From positions 881,001 through 945,000 of the forward strand of contig NZ_CP154630.1 in assembly GCF_039555535.1 (NCBI RefSeq): a stretch of 64,000 nucleotides of DNA, written 5' to 3'. Shown here in pieces: positions 38,684-47,048 of this stretch. Under the pieces are notes generated by a model that worked only from the letters and a program-made list of their open reading frames with translations, did no database searches and was not told the origin of the DNA. Numbering within the stretch: position 1 is the stretch's first letter; every line of letters starts with the position of its first letter. The position numbers and the translations under genes were made by a program. The DNA comes from Stenotrophomonas maltophilia (GTDB lineage: Bacteria > Pseudomonadota > Gammaproteobacteria > Xanthomonadales > Xanthomonadaceae).

Positions 38684-39190
38684 ATGAATCCACTGCGCTG
38701 GCCCTTCCGCGCCCAGTTCTTCCTGGGCTTCCTGATCTGCGCGGGCCTGCTTGGCTACGCCATCTTCCTGCAGCTGAAGATGGGCCTGGAGCCGTGTCCG
38801 TTGTGCATCTTCCAGCGCCTGGCGTTCGCCGCGCTGGGCCTGCTGTTCCTGATCGGTGCACTGCATGGTCCGTCCAACCGCCCGGGACGCGCGACCTATG
38901 GCGTGCTGGCCTTCATTGCCGCGGCAGTAGGTGTCGGCATCGCCGCGCGCCACGTCTACGTGCAGATGCTGCCGCCGGAAATGGGTTCCACCTGTGGCCC
39001 GCCGCTGGCCTTCCTGAGTGAGACCATGGGGCCGCTGGAAGTGTTCCGCACGGTGCTGACCGGTACCGGCAACTGCGGCAACATCGACTGGACGTTCCTG
39101 GGCCTGACCATGCCGATGTGGTCGGGCGTGTGGTTCGTGCTGCTGGCGCTGTGGGCGCTGGTGGTGTCGCTGCGCAAGGTCAGGCGCTGA
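38684..39190 (+). CDS. dsbB: Disulfide bond formation protein DsbB
   Basis: The protein has 168 residues and four membrane segments. It reoxidises DsbA in the periplasm and passes electrons to quinone. The first periplasmic loop holds Cys38-Pro-Leu-Cys41 (EPCPLCIFQR). The second holds Cys104 and Cys131 (GSTCGPP and GNCGNIDW), the pair that exchanges with DsbA. The ATG at 38684 is preferred to TTG 38678. It is single, flanked on both sides by pairs of GGGGTCNGA palindromes, and separate from the alpha operon terminator. Confidence 0.93.
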   Translation: MNPLRWPFRAQFFLGFLICAGLLGYAIFLQLKMGLEPCPLCIFQRLAFAALGLLFLIGALHGPSNRPGRATYGVLAFIAAAVGVGIAARHVYVQMLPPEMGSTCGPPLAFLSETMGPLEVFRTVLTGTGNCGNIDWTFLGLTMPMWSGVWFVLLALWALVVSLRKVRR

Positions 39191-39199
39191 AGGCAGGAC

Positions 39200-39300
39200 G
39201 GGGTCGGATCCCTTTGCATCGCAAAGGGATCTGACCCCTTTCCCAACCCCATTTCCGGTGCGGGGGCAGAGCCCTTTCCTGCGGAAAGGGATCTGACCCC
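39200..39300. repeat. Palindrome pair, GGGGTCNGA family
   Basis: Hairpins at 39200-39238 (inner arm CCCTTTGC/GCAAAGGG) and 39262-39300 (inner arm CCCTTTCC/GGAAAGGG). They lie in the convergent gap between dsbB and the leftward receptor gene. Confidence 0.82.
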
Positions 39301-39307
39301 TGTCTGA

Positions 39308-41434
39308 TCAGAAATCCTGCTGCAGGCTCAGGTAGGCACCGCGGCGTGGTCCCCACTGCGGGGCGAACACACCCACGCCGCCACCGTCGCGCAGCTGGTA
39401 GCTGCGGTCCAGCGCGTTGATCACCGCCAGCTGCACATGCAGCGGATGCCCGCTGTCGGCGTTGAAGTCATGCCCGGCGCTGAGGTTCACCTGCAGGTAC
39501 GACGGCAGCTCGCCGCCGTTGGGCACGCCCTCGATGTCCGAACGCAGGCCGCTGCCGAACACGTAGTTGGCGCCGATCCGGTTGTGCCCGGCGAAGGCGT
39601 AGCTGAGGCCACCCGACGACGTCAGCTTCTGGTCGTGGTCGAGGTGGATCCAGTGATCGGCCACATAGGCCAGGGCATCCGGATCGAGGTTGTACTGGCT
39701 GGTGATGACCTGGGTGCCGATCGCCTTGTTGTAGGCCGCGTTGAAGTAGGCGCTGAACGGGCCGTTGCTGTAGTCGGCGCTGAACTCCAGGCCGCGGATG
39801 TGGCCACGGCGATAGTTGAAGGTCGAGTAGATGTAGGCGGCGCCGAACTGGCCTTCATCCTGCAGGCGCGCGACGCGCCGATCGTAGGCATCCAGGCCGA
39901 GCGTCAGGTGCTCGCCCAGTTGCTGTGAGAGACCGATGTCGTAGTAGTCGCTGCGCTCGGCCAGCGGTGTGTTGTTGCCGCCACTGGGTTGCTGGTTGGT
40001 GGTGCCGTCGTACAGCGCAATGTCGCTGCTGGCGATCAACTCGCTGGCCGGTGGCGTGAAGTAGCGCGAATAGCCAGCGTGCACGGTGGTGCTGTCGCTG
40101 GCATTCCAGACCACGCCCACGCGCGGGCTGAGCTGGCCCTCGCTGCGGCCGAAGGCCCTGTAGCGGTCGCCGCGCAGGCCGTAGTTCACGGTCCAGTCCT
40201 CGCCGATCTTCCACTCGTCCTGCACGTACAGTGCCAGCGTGCTGGCGTGGAACGCGCTGCGATCGGCAATCAGCAGCGGCGTGGTGCTGGACTGCTGGCC
40301 GTTGTCGTCAACCGGGAAAACCCAGCTGTTGCTGCTGGCCCGCGCGTTCTCGTAGTTGCCGTACAGGCCATAGCGCAGCGTGTGGTCGTTGCCCAGCGGC
40401 GTGGAGAAATCGGCCTGCAGGGTGGTGGCGCGATTGCTGCGCAGCACCTGCGAGGCGACGCCACTGAACACCAGGTCACCGATGACATCGGGATTGAAGC
40501 CGACATCGCTGTAACGCTGCCCGGCCGAGAGCTGATAGGCGGTGCTGCCCAGCGAGCCCTGCAGTACCAGCATGCCGAAACGGGTGGTCTCGCGCTGGGT
40601 TTCATCCAGCTGGCTGGAATCGAAGGTGGAGGTATCGAGATAGCCGAACTGCGGCGCCTGACCTGGATTGACCGGAATCTGGAAGCGGTTGTTGGCGAAG
40701 CCGGCAAACACGCTCAGGCGGGTGCTCTCATTGACCAGGTAGGTCAGGTCGGCGAATGCCTTGCCCTGGTGCGTGTCGTCGTGCAACGGCTTGCGCGTGT
40801 TGGTGGGATTCTCCAGGCCGACATCGTTCTGATCGTAGTTGCCGGTCAGGAACCAGCTCCAGCGCCCCTGGCTGCCCCACCAGGAGGCATTCGGATTGAC
40901 CTTGCCGAACGAGCCGGTGGTCAGCCCCGCGCTGCCGCCGTTGCCCAGCTCGGCACCGTTGCGGGTGGTGATGTCGACCACCGCCGCGGTGCGCTCGCCG
41001 AACTGTGCCGGCAGCGCGCCGTCCATCAGGCGGATGCTCTTGATGGTGCGCGCGTCCAGGGTCTGGCCGAAGCCGGAGATCGATTCGGGCAGCAGCACGC
41101 CGTTGATGCGGTACTGCAGATTGGCGTGGTCGCCACGCACATGCACGCCGCCATAGGAGTCCTGGACCACGCCCGGGGCCTGCAGCAGCACCTGGCTGAG
41201 CGGCGCGGAGGCGCCCAACGGCTGTTTCTGGATGTCCTCGGCAGTGATCTGGTACTGGCTGCTGCCGATGTCCGGCGACAGCGTGTTGCGGGCCTGGTCG
41301 AGCTGGGCGTGGACGGTGACCGCGTCCAGGTCCTTGACGGACGAAGAGGTGTCGTCGGCTGCCAAGGCGAAGGCGGGCAGGCTGGCCAGGGCCAGGGCGA
41401 AGGTGATGCCGGTAGCGAGGGGCGAGGGCTTCAT
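39308..41434 (-). CDS. TonB-dependent outer membrane receptor
   Basis: The protein has 708 residues with a signal peptide (residues 1-25, ending AFALA). The plug begins LDAVTVHAQLDQARNTLSPD and includes GGVHVRGDHANLQYRINGVL and FGERTAAVVDITTRNG. The barrel ends with the outer-membrane signature SLQQDF, C-terminal Phe. It has no long N-terminal signalling extension, so it is not a transducer type. Ligand unknown. It is divergent from class II DAHP synthase across a 217-bp spacer with an operator-like inverted repeat. The C-terminus lies 8 bp from a palindrome pair. Confidence 0.92.
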   Translation of the reverse strand: MKPSPLATGITFALALASLPAFALAADDTSSSVKDLDAVTVHAQLDQARNTLSPDIGSSQYQITAEDIQKQPLGASAPLSQVLLQAPGVVQDSYGGVHVRGDHANLQYRINGVLLPESISGFGQTLDARTIKSIRLMDGALPAQFGERTAAVVDITTRNGAELGNGGSAGLTTGSFGKVNPNASWWGSQGRWSWFLTGNYDQNDVGLENPTNTRKPLHDDTHQGKAFADLTYLVNESTRLSVFAGFANNRFQIPVNPGQAPQFGYLDTSTFDSSQLDETQRETTRFGMLVLQGSLGSTAYQLSAGQRYSDVGFNPDVIGDLVFSGVASQVLRSNRATTLQADFSTPLGNDHTLRYGLYGNYENARASSNSWVFPVDDNGQQSSTTPLLIADRSAFHASTLALYVQDEWKIGEDWTVNYGLRGDRYRAFGRSEGQLSPRVGVVWNASDSTTVHAGYSRYFTPPASELIASSDIALYDGTTNQQPSGGNNTPLAERSDYYDIGLSQQLGEHLTLGLDAYDRRVARLQDEGQFGAAYIYSTFNYRRGHIRGLEFSADYSNGPFSAYFNAAYNKAIGTQVITSQYNLDPDALAYVADHWIHLDHDQKLTSSGGLSYAFAGHNRIGANYVFGSGLRSDIEGVPNGGELPSYLQVNLSAGHDFNADSGHPLHVQLAVINALDRSYQLRDGGGVGVFAPQWGPRRGAYLSLQQDF

Positions 41435-41651
41435 GGCGGATAGGCTGTGGAAGGGGCCAATGGGGATTGAGTGTTACTTCGTAACAGTTCGTGGCGAATC
41501 ATGCGCCTGTCCGGCTGGCCTTGGGCATGCGGCTTTTGGCCGATCGCGATGCCCTTTCCCCGGCGTTCAGTCATGTGCAGACGGCGTTCGACCCTTTGCG
41601 ACAGCGGTCGGCTCTGCGACCATGAACGTCCCCCACCTCCGGAAGTCTGCA
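41435..41651. promoter_or_regulatory. Divergent spacer with operator-like inverted repeat
   Basis: TGTTAC-TTC-GTAACA at 41472-41486 is a perfect inverted repeat between the leftward receptor and the rightward DAHP synthase gene. It could be an operator or a short hairpin. No consensus promoter was identified with confidence. Confidence 0.45.
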
Positions 41652-43043
41652 ATGAGTCTGTCAGCCGTTTCGCCTGTCCCCGATCCTGCCGCGACCGCTG
41701 CTGGCGCTGGCTGGTCGCCGGAGAGCTGGCGTGGCAAGACCGCGCTGCAGATGCCGACCTATCCAGACCCGGTGGCGCTGGACGCGGCCCTGCACGAGCT
41801 GAAGCGGCTGCCGCCGCTGGTCACCTCATGGGAGATCCTGGCGCTGAAGCAGCAGCTGGCCGAGGCCCAGGAGGGCAAGCGCTTCCTGCTGCAGGGGGGC
41901 GACTGCGCCGAGAATTTCAGCGACTGCGAATCGGGCACCATCTCCAACCGCCTGAAGGTGCTGCTGCAGATGAGCCTGGTGCTGGTGCACGGCCTGCGCC
42001 AGCCGGTGATCCGCGTCGGCCGCTTCGCCGGCCAGTACGCCAAGCCCCGCTCGGCCGATACCGAGACCCGCGACGGCGTGACCCTGCCCAGCTACCGCGG
42101 CGATGTGATCAACGCGCCGGCCTTCACCGAAGCAGCACGCCTGCCGGACCCGAAGCGGATGCTGCAGGCCCACGCGCATTCGGCGATGACGATGAACTTC
42201 GTGCGCGCGCTGATCGACGGTGGTTTCGCCGACCTGCACCACCCCGAATACTGGAACCTGGAGTGGGTAAGCCACTCGCCGCTGGCCGCCGAGTACCAGA
42301 AGATGGTGGCCTCGATCGGCGACGCGGTGCACTTCATGGAGACCCTGGCTGGGGCTCGCGTGCACAACCTCAACCGCATCGATTTCTACACCTCGCACGA
42401 AGCGCTGCTGCTGCCCTACGAGCAGGCGCTGACCCGGCAGGTGCCGCGCCAGCAGGGCTGGTTGAACCTGAGCACGCATTACCCGTGGATCGGCATGCGC
42501 ACCGCCGCGCTCGATGGCGCGCACGTGGAATACCTGCGTGGCGTGCGCAACCCGATCGCGATCAAGGTCGGCCCGTCGGTGACGCCGGACCAGCTGTTGC
42601 GCCTGATCGACGTGCTCAACCCGCATGACGAGCCGGGCCGCCTGAGCTTCATCCACCGCATGGGCGCCGCGCAGATTGCCGAGAAGCTGCCGCCGCTGCT
42701 GGACGCGGTCAAGCGCGATGGTCGTCGGGTGCTGTGGGTGTGCGATGCGATGCATGGCAACACCGAGAGCACCGCCAACGGGTTCAAGACGCGCCGCTTC
42801 GACAACGTGCGTGGCGAAGTGGAGATGTCGTTCGACCTGCATGCCGCGGCAGGCACGCGCCTGGGTGGCGTGCACCTGGAACTGACCGGCGAGGACGTGA
42901 CCGAATGCACCGGTGGCGCGCGCGAGCTGACCGAGCGTGACCTGGAGCGTGCGTATCGTTCGACGGTGGATCCGCGGTTGAATTACGAGCAGTCGCTGGA
43001 GATCGCGATGGCGATCGTGCGCAAGCAGGAACAAGTGCGGTAA
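41652..43043 (+). CDS. aroG: Class II DAHP synthase
   Basis: The protein (463 aa) condenses phosphoenolpyruvate and erythrose 4-phosphate, the first step of the shikimate pathway. It is the plant/Mycobacterium (class II) type: FLLQGGDCAENFSDCESGTI, VGRFAGQYAKPRS, HYPWIGMRTAALDGAHVEYL, GPSVTPDQLL and CDAMHGNTESTANGFKTR. The glutathione-sized regulatory insertions known from the mycobacterial enzyme are not obvious. The ATG at 41652 is preferred over 41622 because CGGAAG precedes it and the longer form lacks a ribosome site. A MITE-like element starts 10 bp after the stop. Confidence 0.93.
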   Translation: MSLSAVSPVPDPAATAAGAGWSPESWRGKTALQMPTYPDPVALDAALHELKRLPPLVTSWEILALKQQLAEAQEGKRFLLQGGDCAENFSDCESGTISNRLKVLLQMSLVLVHGLRQPVIRVGRFAGQYAKPRSADTETRDGVTLPSYRGDVINAPAFTEAARLPDPKRMLQAHAHSAMTMNFVRALIDGGFADLHHPEYWNLEWVSHSPLAAEYQKMVASIGDAVHFMETLAGARVHNLNRIDFYTSHEALLLPYEQALTRQVPRQQGWLNLSTHYPWIGMRTAALDGAHVEYLRGVRNPIAIKVGPSVTPDQLLRLIDVLNPHDEPGRLSFIHRMGAAQIAEKLPPLLDAVKRDGRRVLWVCDAMHGNTESTANGFKTRRFDNVRGEVEMSFDLHAAAGTRLGGVHLELTGEDVTECTGGARELTERDLERAYRSTVDPRLNYEQSLEIAMAIVRKQEQVR

Positions 43044-43258
43044 GGGTTTTTCGGCAGGGCTTGCAGCCCTGCACCTGCTGCAATCAACGGCAACGGCAAA
43101 AGCAAAAGCCGATGCGGCATTCCGTGGGATGGCGGGGCGGTGTGGGTGGTCAGGACACGCCGTAAACCCATCCTTGGGGGCTCGATGGCGCCATCCATGG
43201 CGCCAACGGTCCTGCCCACCCACACCGCCCCGCCTCTGACAGATCCCTGCGGCTGTTG

Positions 43259-43307
43259 GTAGGTGTCGACCTTGGTCGACACGGTGGGTCCACGCCATGC
43301 GTGGATG
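43259..43307. repeat. Two SMAG-type hairpins inside element copy 1
   Basis: GTAGGTGTCGACCTTGGTCG with its ACAC end (43259-43282) and GTGGGTCCACGCCATGCGTG with end GATG (43284-43307) are adjacent stem-loops of two SMAG sequence classes. Confidence 0.75.
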
Positions 43308-43336
43308 AATGTCTGTCAGATTTCGAAATCAGAAGA

Positions 43337-43379
43337 TGGGGTCAGATCCGTTTTCCTCTGGAAAACGGATCTGACCCCA
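43337..43379. repeat. Perfect palindrome, GGGGTCNGA family
   Basis: TGGGGTCAGATCCGTTTTCC pairs exactly with its complement across a TCT loop: 20-bp perfect arms. It is nested in the centre of the larger element. Confidence 0.85.
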
Positions 43380-43690
43380 GACTTTGCTGGCAGATCGCAG
43401 GAAACTGTCGAAGGCGGGGTGGGGCCGGTTGCGGGGGCCAGATCAGTGAGCCGCATGGATGCGGCGACCGAGCCTCCATGGATGGATCCACGGCGTCCCC
43501 CGCAACCGGACCCACCCCGCCATCCCACAGGAAACCCGCTTCTGCTTCGGCTGTTGCTGTTGCTTCGGTTCGCAGCAGGTGCAGGGCTGCAAGCCCTGCC
43601 GACCAACACCCTGCTTACGAACGGCTGACGTGACGCTCATGCGCCATGCGCGAGGCTGTCCGCTAGGCTGTTCGAGTGGAGGTAGCAACG

Positions 43691-44833
43691 GTGCACTGGC
43701 AAAGCGCGCAGGCCTACGCATGGCCGTTGGGATTGGCAGCAGTAGCGGGTGGCATCGGCGCGTGGCTGATCCTCTGGATCTATCATCGGCTGAAAGGGCG
43801 TGATCGTCGGCGCGCGCGCATCGGTCGCGTGCTTGGCCTGCCGATGGCGACCGCGTGGCCACTGCTGCTGTTGATCCCCGCGCTGCAGGCCACGCCGCTG
43901 CAGGATCCCGTGCTGGGCAATCTGCAGCATGTGCTGCACATCGCGCTGACCGCCTGCTTCATCTGGTTGCTGGTACGCGCGGTGGCGGCGGGTGAGCGCG
44001 CGATCCTGCGCGGCCATCCCATCGATGTCTCCGACAACCTGGAAGCGCGCCGCATCCAGACCCAGACGCGGGTGCTCAGCCGCGTGTTGATGGGGGGCAT
44101 CATCGTGCTCGGCGCCTCGCTGGTGCTGTTGACCTTTCCGATGGTGCAGAAGATCGGCACGGCTCTGCTGGCCTCGGCGGGTCTTATCGGCCTGGTGGCC
44201 GGCATTGCGGCCAAGCCGGTGTTCGGCAATCTGATCGCTGGCCTGCAGATCGCAGTGACGCAGCCGATCCGGCTGGACGATGTGGTGATCGTTGAAGGTG
44301 AGTGGGGACGCATCGAGGAGATCGGCAGCAGCTACGTGGTGGTGCGCATCTGGGACGAGCGGCGGATGGTGGTGCCGTTGACCTGGTTCATCGAGAACCC
44401 GTTCCAGAACTGGACGCGGCGCAGTGCCGATCTGCTCGGCACGGCCTTCCTGTGGTTGGACTACCGGGCACCGATTGCGGCGATCCGCGCCGAGCTGGAG
44501 CGCATCTGTCGTGGCGAAGCGCTGTGGGATGGTCGGGTCTGCGTGACCCAGGTGACCGAAACCAGCGAACGCGCGATCCAGGTGCGGCTGCTGGTCAGCG
44601 CACGCAGTTCCGGCGATGCCTTCGACCTGCGTTGCCTGGTGCGTGAGCGCATGCTCGATTTCCTTGCGCGCGAGCATCCGCAGGCGCTGCCGCAGGTACG
44701 TGCACGTGTGCAGCACGATGATGAGCTGGATAGGCCGCGCGGTCCGCGGGCGCGTACCGCGGATGTGCGGTCGCCGGGGGCTGAAGATGGCGAAGCCGCG
44801 ATCGTGCCGATGGAGCCCGACCAGCCTCTGTAG
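43691..44833 (+). CDS. MscS-type mechanosensitive ion channel
   Basis: The protein has 380 residues. Four membrane segments are predicted (about 11-30, 50-66, 78-97, 127-146). They are followed by the pore helix region GLIGLVAGIAAKPVFGNLIA and the MscS beta domain with QPIRLDDVVIVEGEWGRIEE and WDERRMVVPLTWFIENPFQN. Such channels release solutes on hypo-osmotic shock; this subfamily is of the longer soluble-tail type. The start is GTG at 43691: GGAGGT at 43678-43683 lies 7 nt upstream, whereas GTG 43676 overlaps that site. The tail (after about 330) is polar and probably disordered. The TAG stop is itself part of a SMAG GTAG end. Confidence 0.88.
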   Translation: MHWQSAQAYAWPLGLAAVAGGIGAWLILWIYHRLKGRDRRRARIGRVLGLPMATAWPLLLLIPALQATPLQDPVLGNLQHVLHIALTACFIWLLVRAVAAGERAILRGHPIDVSDNLEARRIQTQTRVLSRVLMGGIIVLGASLVLLTFPMVQKIGTALLASAGLIGLVAGIAAKPVFGNLIAGLQIAVTQPIRLDDVVIVEGEWGRIEEIGSSYVVVRIWDERRMVVPLTWFIENPFQNWTRRSADLLGTAFLWLDYRAPIAAIRAELERICRGEALWDGRVCVTQVTETSERAIQVRLLVSARSSGDAFDLRCLVRERMLDFLAREHPQALPQVRARVQHDDELDRPRGPRARTADVRSPGAEDGEAAIVPMEPDQPL

Positions 44834-44895
44834 GGCCGAGCCATGCTCGGCTGCCTTCGATTTTCCGATGAAGCCGAACGTGGGCTCGGCTCTAC
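44830..44895. repeat. SMAG dimer overlapping the mscS stop
   Basis: GTAGGGCCGAGCCATGCTCG from 44830 is mirrored by GTGGGCTCGGCTCTAC ending at 44895. The TAG stop of the channel gene (44831-44833) lies inside the left end, and the amidase gene ends 10 bp to the right. Confidence 0.85.
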
Positions 44896-44905
44896 ATAAA
44901 CGCGA

Positions 44906-46528
44906 TCAAGGCTCGCCAGCGTCGATCAGTGCGTCAGTATCAAAGTGCGGCGGCCGCCGCGCGCGCGTGCGCTGCTCGTAGGCGTAGGCCATCTCGATCA
45001 ACTTCGGCTCGCTCCAGGCGGTGCCCATGAACAGCAGGCCGACCGGCAGGCCGTCGATCTGCCCCATCGGCACGGTCAGGCTGGGATATCCGGCCACGGC
45101 AGCGGCGCTGTAGCTCTCGCCGGGGAAGTCGTCGCCTTCGCTGCGGATCGCCCATGCGACGCCGGTGGTTGGCGCCACCAGCGCATCGAGTTGATGGGCG
45201 GAGAGGGCGGCATCGATGCCTTCCGGGCCGGCCAACCGGCGCGCATCGCTGCGCGCGCGGATGTAGGCAGGGTCTGCCAGGCCAGCGGTGGCGTCAGCCT
45301 CTACCAGCAGTTCCTGGCCGAACAGGCCCAGTTCCTGCTTGCTGTGGGCCTGGTTGAAGGCGATCAGCTCGGCAAGGCTGCGCAGCGGGGCGCGATGGGT
45401 GCTGAAGTAGCGCTCCAGGCCCGCCTTGAATTCGTACAGCAGCAGCGTGCGCTCGGCCTCGGCCCAGGCGCCCTGGTTGGGCAGTTCGACGGGTACCACG
45501 ACGGCACCGGCGCGACGCAGCTCGATCGCCGCCTGATCGATCAGCGGCGGCATGCCGCGGTACTTCAGCAGCGGCGTCTGCAGCAGGCCGATGCGTTTGC
45601 CGCGCAGGCCCTGCGGGTCCAGGCGTGCGGTGTAGTCGTAGACGGCGCGGCCGGGCATGGTCGCGGTGGCGGGATCGGCGTCATCGCGGCCGGCGATCGC
45701 GGTCAGCACGGCAGCAGCATCGGCGACGCTGCGTGTCATTGGTCCGGCGGTGTCCTGGCTGAAGGAGATCGGTACGATGCCATCGCGGCTGACCAGCCCG
45801 ACCGTCGGCTTCAGGCCGACCACGCCGTTGATCGCCGCCGGGCAGACGATGCTGCCGTCGGTTTCGGTGCCGATCGCCACGCTGGCCAGGTTGGCGGCCA
45901 CGGCCACCGCGCTGCCGCTGCTGGAACCGCACGGTGAATGGCTGATGCGGTAGGGGTTGCGGGTCTGGCCACCGCGCGCGCTCCAGCCGGAGATGGAGTC
46001 GTTGCCGCGGAAGTTGGCCCACTCGCTGAGGTTGGTCTTGCCCAGCACCACGGCGCCGGCGTCGCGCAGCCGGCGCACCAGATAGGCGTCGTCCGGGCGG
46101 AAACCCTGCAGGGCCAGCGAGCCGGCACTGGTGGCCATCGGTGCGGCGTTGATGTTGTCCTTCAGCAGCAGCGGGATGCCATGCAGCGGACCGCGCAGGC
46201 GTCCTTCGCGGCGCTCGCGGTCGCGCGCGGCGGCTTCCTTCAGGGCATCGGGGTTGAGCTCGATCACCGCGCGCAGGCGTGGCCCGGTGCGGTCGAGGCT
46301 GGCGATGCGCTGCAGGTAGGCCTGGGTCAGGGTGGTGCTGTCCAGCTCACCGGCGGTCATCCGCGCCTGCAGGTCGGCGACATCGGTTTCGGCGTACGGG
46401 AACGGCACGTTGCGGCTCGCAGGTTCGGCCGCATGCGCGCTGGGCGTGGCCGGGCTGCAGCCAGCCGAAAGCAGCGCAGGCAGCGCGGCGAGCAGGCAGG
46501 TCAGCAGAGGCGGCAAGGACGGGCGCAT
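44906..46528 (-). CDS. Exported amidase (amidase signature family)
   Basis: The protein has 540 residues. It starts with a signal sequence ending in a lipobox-like LSAGC (Cys24), so it is probably a periplasmic lipoprotein. The amidase-signature triad is visible: Lys123 in GIPLLLKDN, the cis-Ser in CGSSSGS (Ser202/203), and the nucleophile Ser226 in [11 protein letters not shown]. These enzymes hydrolyse amides; the substrate cannot be told. The ATG at 46528 was chosen because it begins the signal; the longer frame upstream overlaps the DUF2127 gene region. It converges on the channel gene with a SMAG dimer between. Confidence 0.9.
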   Translation of the reverse strand: MRPSLPPLLTCLLAALPALLSAGCSPATPSAHAAEPASRNVPFPYAETDVADLQARMTAGELDSTTLTQAYLQRIASLDRTGPRLRAVIELNPDALKEAAARDRERREGRLRGPLHGIPLLLKDNINAAPMATSAGSLALQGFRPDDAYLVRRLRDAGAVVLGKTNLSEWANFRGNDSISGWSARGGQTRNPYRISHSPCGSSSGSAVAVAANLASVAIGTETDGSIVCPAAINGVVGLKPTVGLVSRDGIVPISFSQDTAGPMTRSVADAAAVLTAIAGRDDADPATATMPGRAVYDYTARLDPQGLRGKRIGLLQTPLLKYRGMPPLIDQAAIELRRAGAVVVPVELPNQGAWAEAERTLLLYEFKAGLERYFSTHRAPLRSLAELIAFNQAHSKQELGLFGQELLVEADATAGLADPAYIRARSDARRLAGPEGIDAALSAHQLDALVAPTTGVAWAIRSEGDDFPGESYSAAAVAGYPSLTVPMGQIDGLPVGLLFMGTAWSEPKLIEMAYAYEQRTRARRPPHFDTDALIDAGEP

Positions 46529-46569
46529 GGGGCGGCTTGGTCGGCTCCAACCCCCAGTGTAGCCGGTGC

Positions 46570-47037
46570 TCAGCGGTGGCGCTTGCGCAGGTCGCGGGCG
46601 AGGACGTAGACCACGATCAGGTTGATCGCCAGGATGGTCCACGACGGCCAGCCGGGATGGCGGATGATCGCGAAGATGTCGAAAGGCAGGTACAGCGAGG
46701 CGGTCAGGCAGCCCAGCCAGGAGGCCCAGGCCTTGGCCCGCCACAGGCCCCAGGCCTCGACCAGGTGCAGCAGGCCGTAGCCGATCATCCCCGCCGCGGC
46801 CAGGTGGACCGCATCGGGGCTGATCATGTGCAGCAGCGAGGGCAGGGTGCCATGGTCCGGATCCAGGCTGAAACGCCGGATCAGGGCCATGATGCCGTGC
46901 CGTAGCGGCTGCGGTCCGAGCACTTCCAGCCCGGTGGCGGCCAACAGCGCCAGCATCGCCTTGCTCGCTTCAAGCAGGGCGATGACGTGGAGACCCGGAT
47001 GCCGGTGCGGATCCGGGTTGTAGCCGCTCTGGTTCAC
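46570..47037 (-). CDS. DUF2127 family membrane protein
   Basis: The protein has 155 residues with four hydrophobic segments. It opens GLHVIALLEASKAMLALLAA, typical of DUF2127, and has LLHLVEAWGLWRAKAWASWL and SLYLPFDIFAI in the later part. The family is widespread and without known function. It lies 41 bp upstream of the amidase on the same strand and 11 bp downstream of typA, so it could share the typA transcript. Confidence 0.85.
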   Translation of the reverse strand: MNQSGYNPDPHRHPGLHVIALLEASKAMLALLAATGLEVLGPQPLRHGIMALIRRFSLDPDHGTLPSLLHMISPDAVHLAAAGMIGYGLLHLVEAWGLWRAKAWASWLGCLTASLYLPFDIFAIIRHPGWPSWTILAINLIVVYVLARDLRKRHR

Positions 47038-47048
47038 GGGGTGCTGGC

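Larger units (their letters stand above)
43054..43599. mobile_element. MITE-like nested palindromic element, copy 1
   Basis: The 546-bp non-coding element starts with GCAGGGCTTGCAGCCCTGC plus CACCTGCTGC (43054-43081) and ends with the exact inverted copy (43572-43599): 28-bp perfect terminal inverted repeats. Inside lie a low-complexity tract (43084-43110), hairpin A (43131-43234; 25-bp arms, one mismatch), a centre with two SMAG-type stem-loops and a GGGGTCNGA palindrome, hairpin B (43413-43521; 24-bp arms, one mismatch), and a TGTTGC/CTTCGG-type low-complexity tract. Hairpin B read backwards resembles hairpin A (shared CGCCGTAAACCC-like core is clear in copy 2). No open frame of interest. 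Starts 10 bp after the aroG stop. Confidence 0.85.

Noticed and set aside
41501..41651. Possible tryptophan-rich leader peptide before DAHP synthase (MRLSGWPWACGFWPIAMPF)
   Set aside because: Three Trp codons are suggestive, but the frame has no early stop and runs on into the antisense-like frame of the gene. No terminator/antiterminator pair was seen.
43263..43628. Short frames within the nested element between aroG and the channel gene
   Set aside because: They read through hairpin arms and repeats, give low-complexity peptides, and are not shared in the second element copy.
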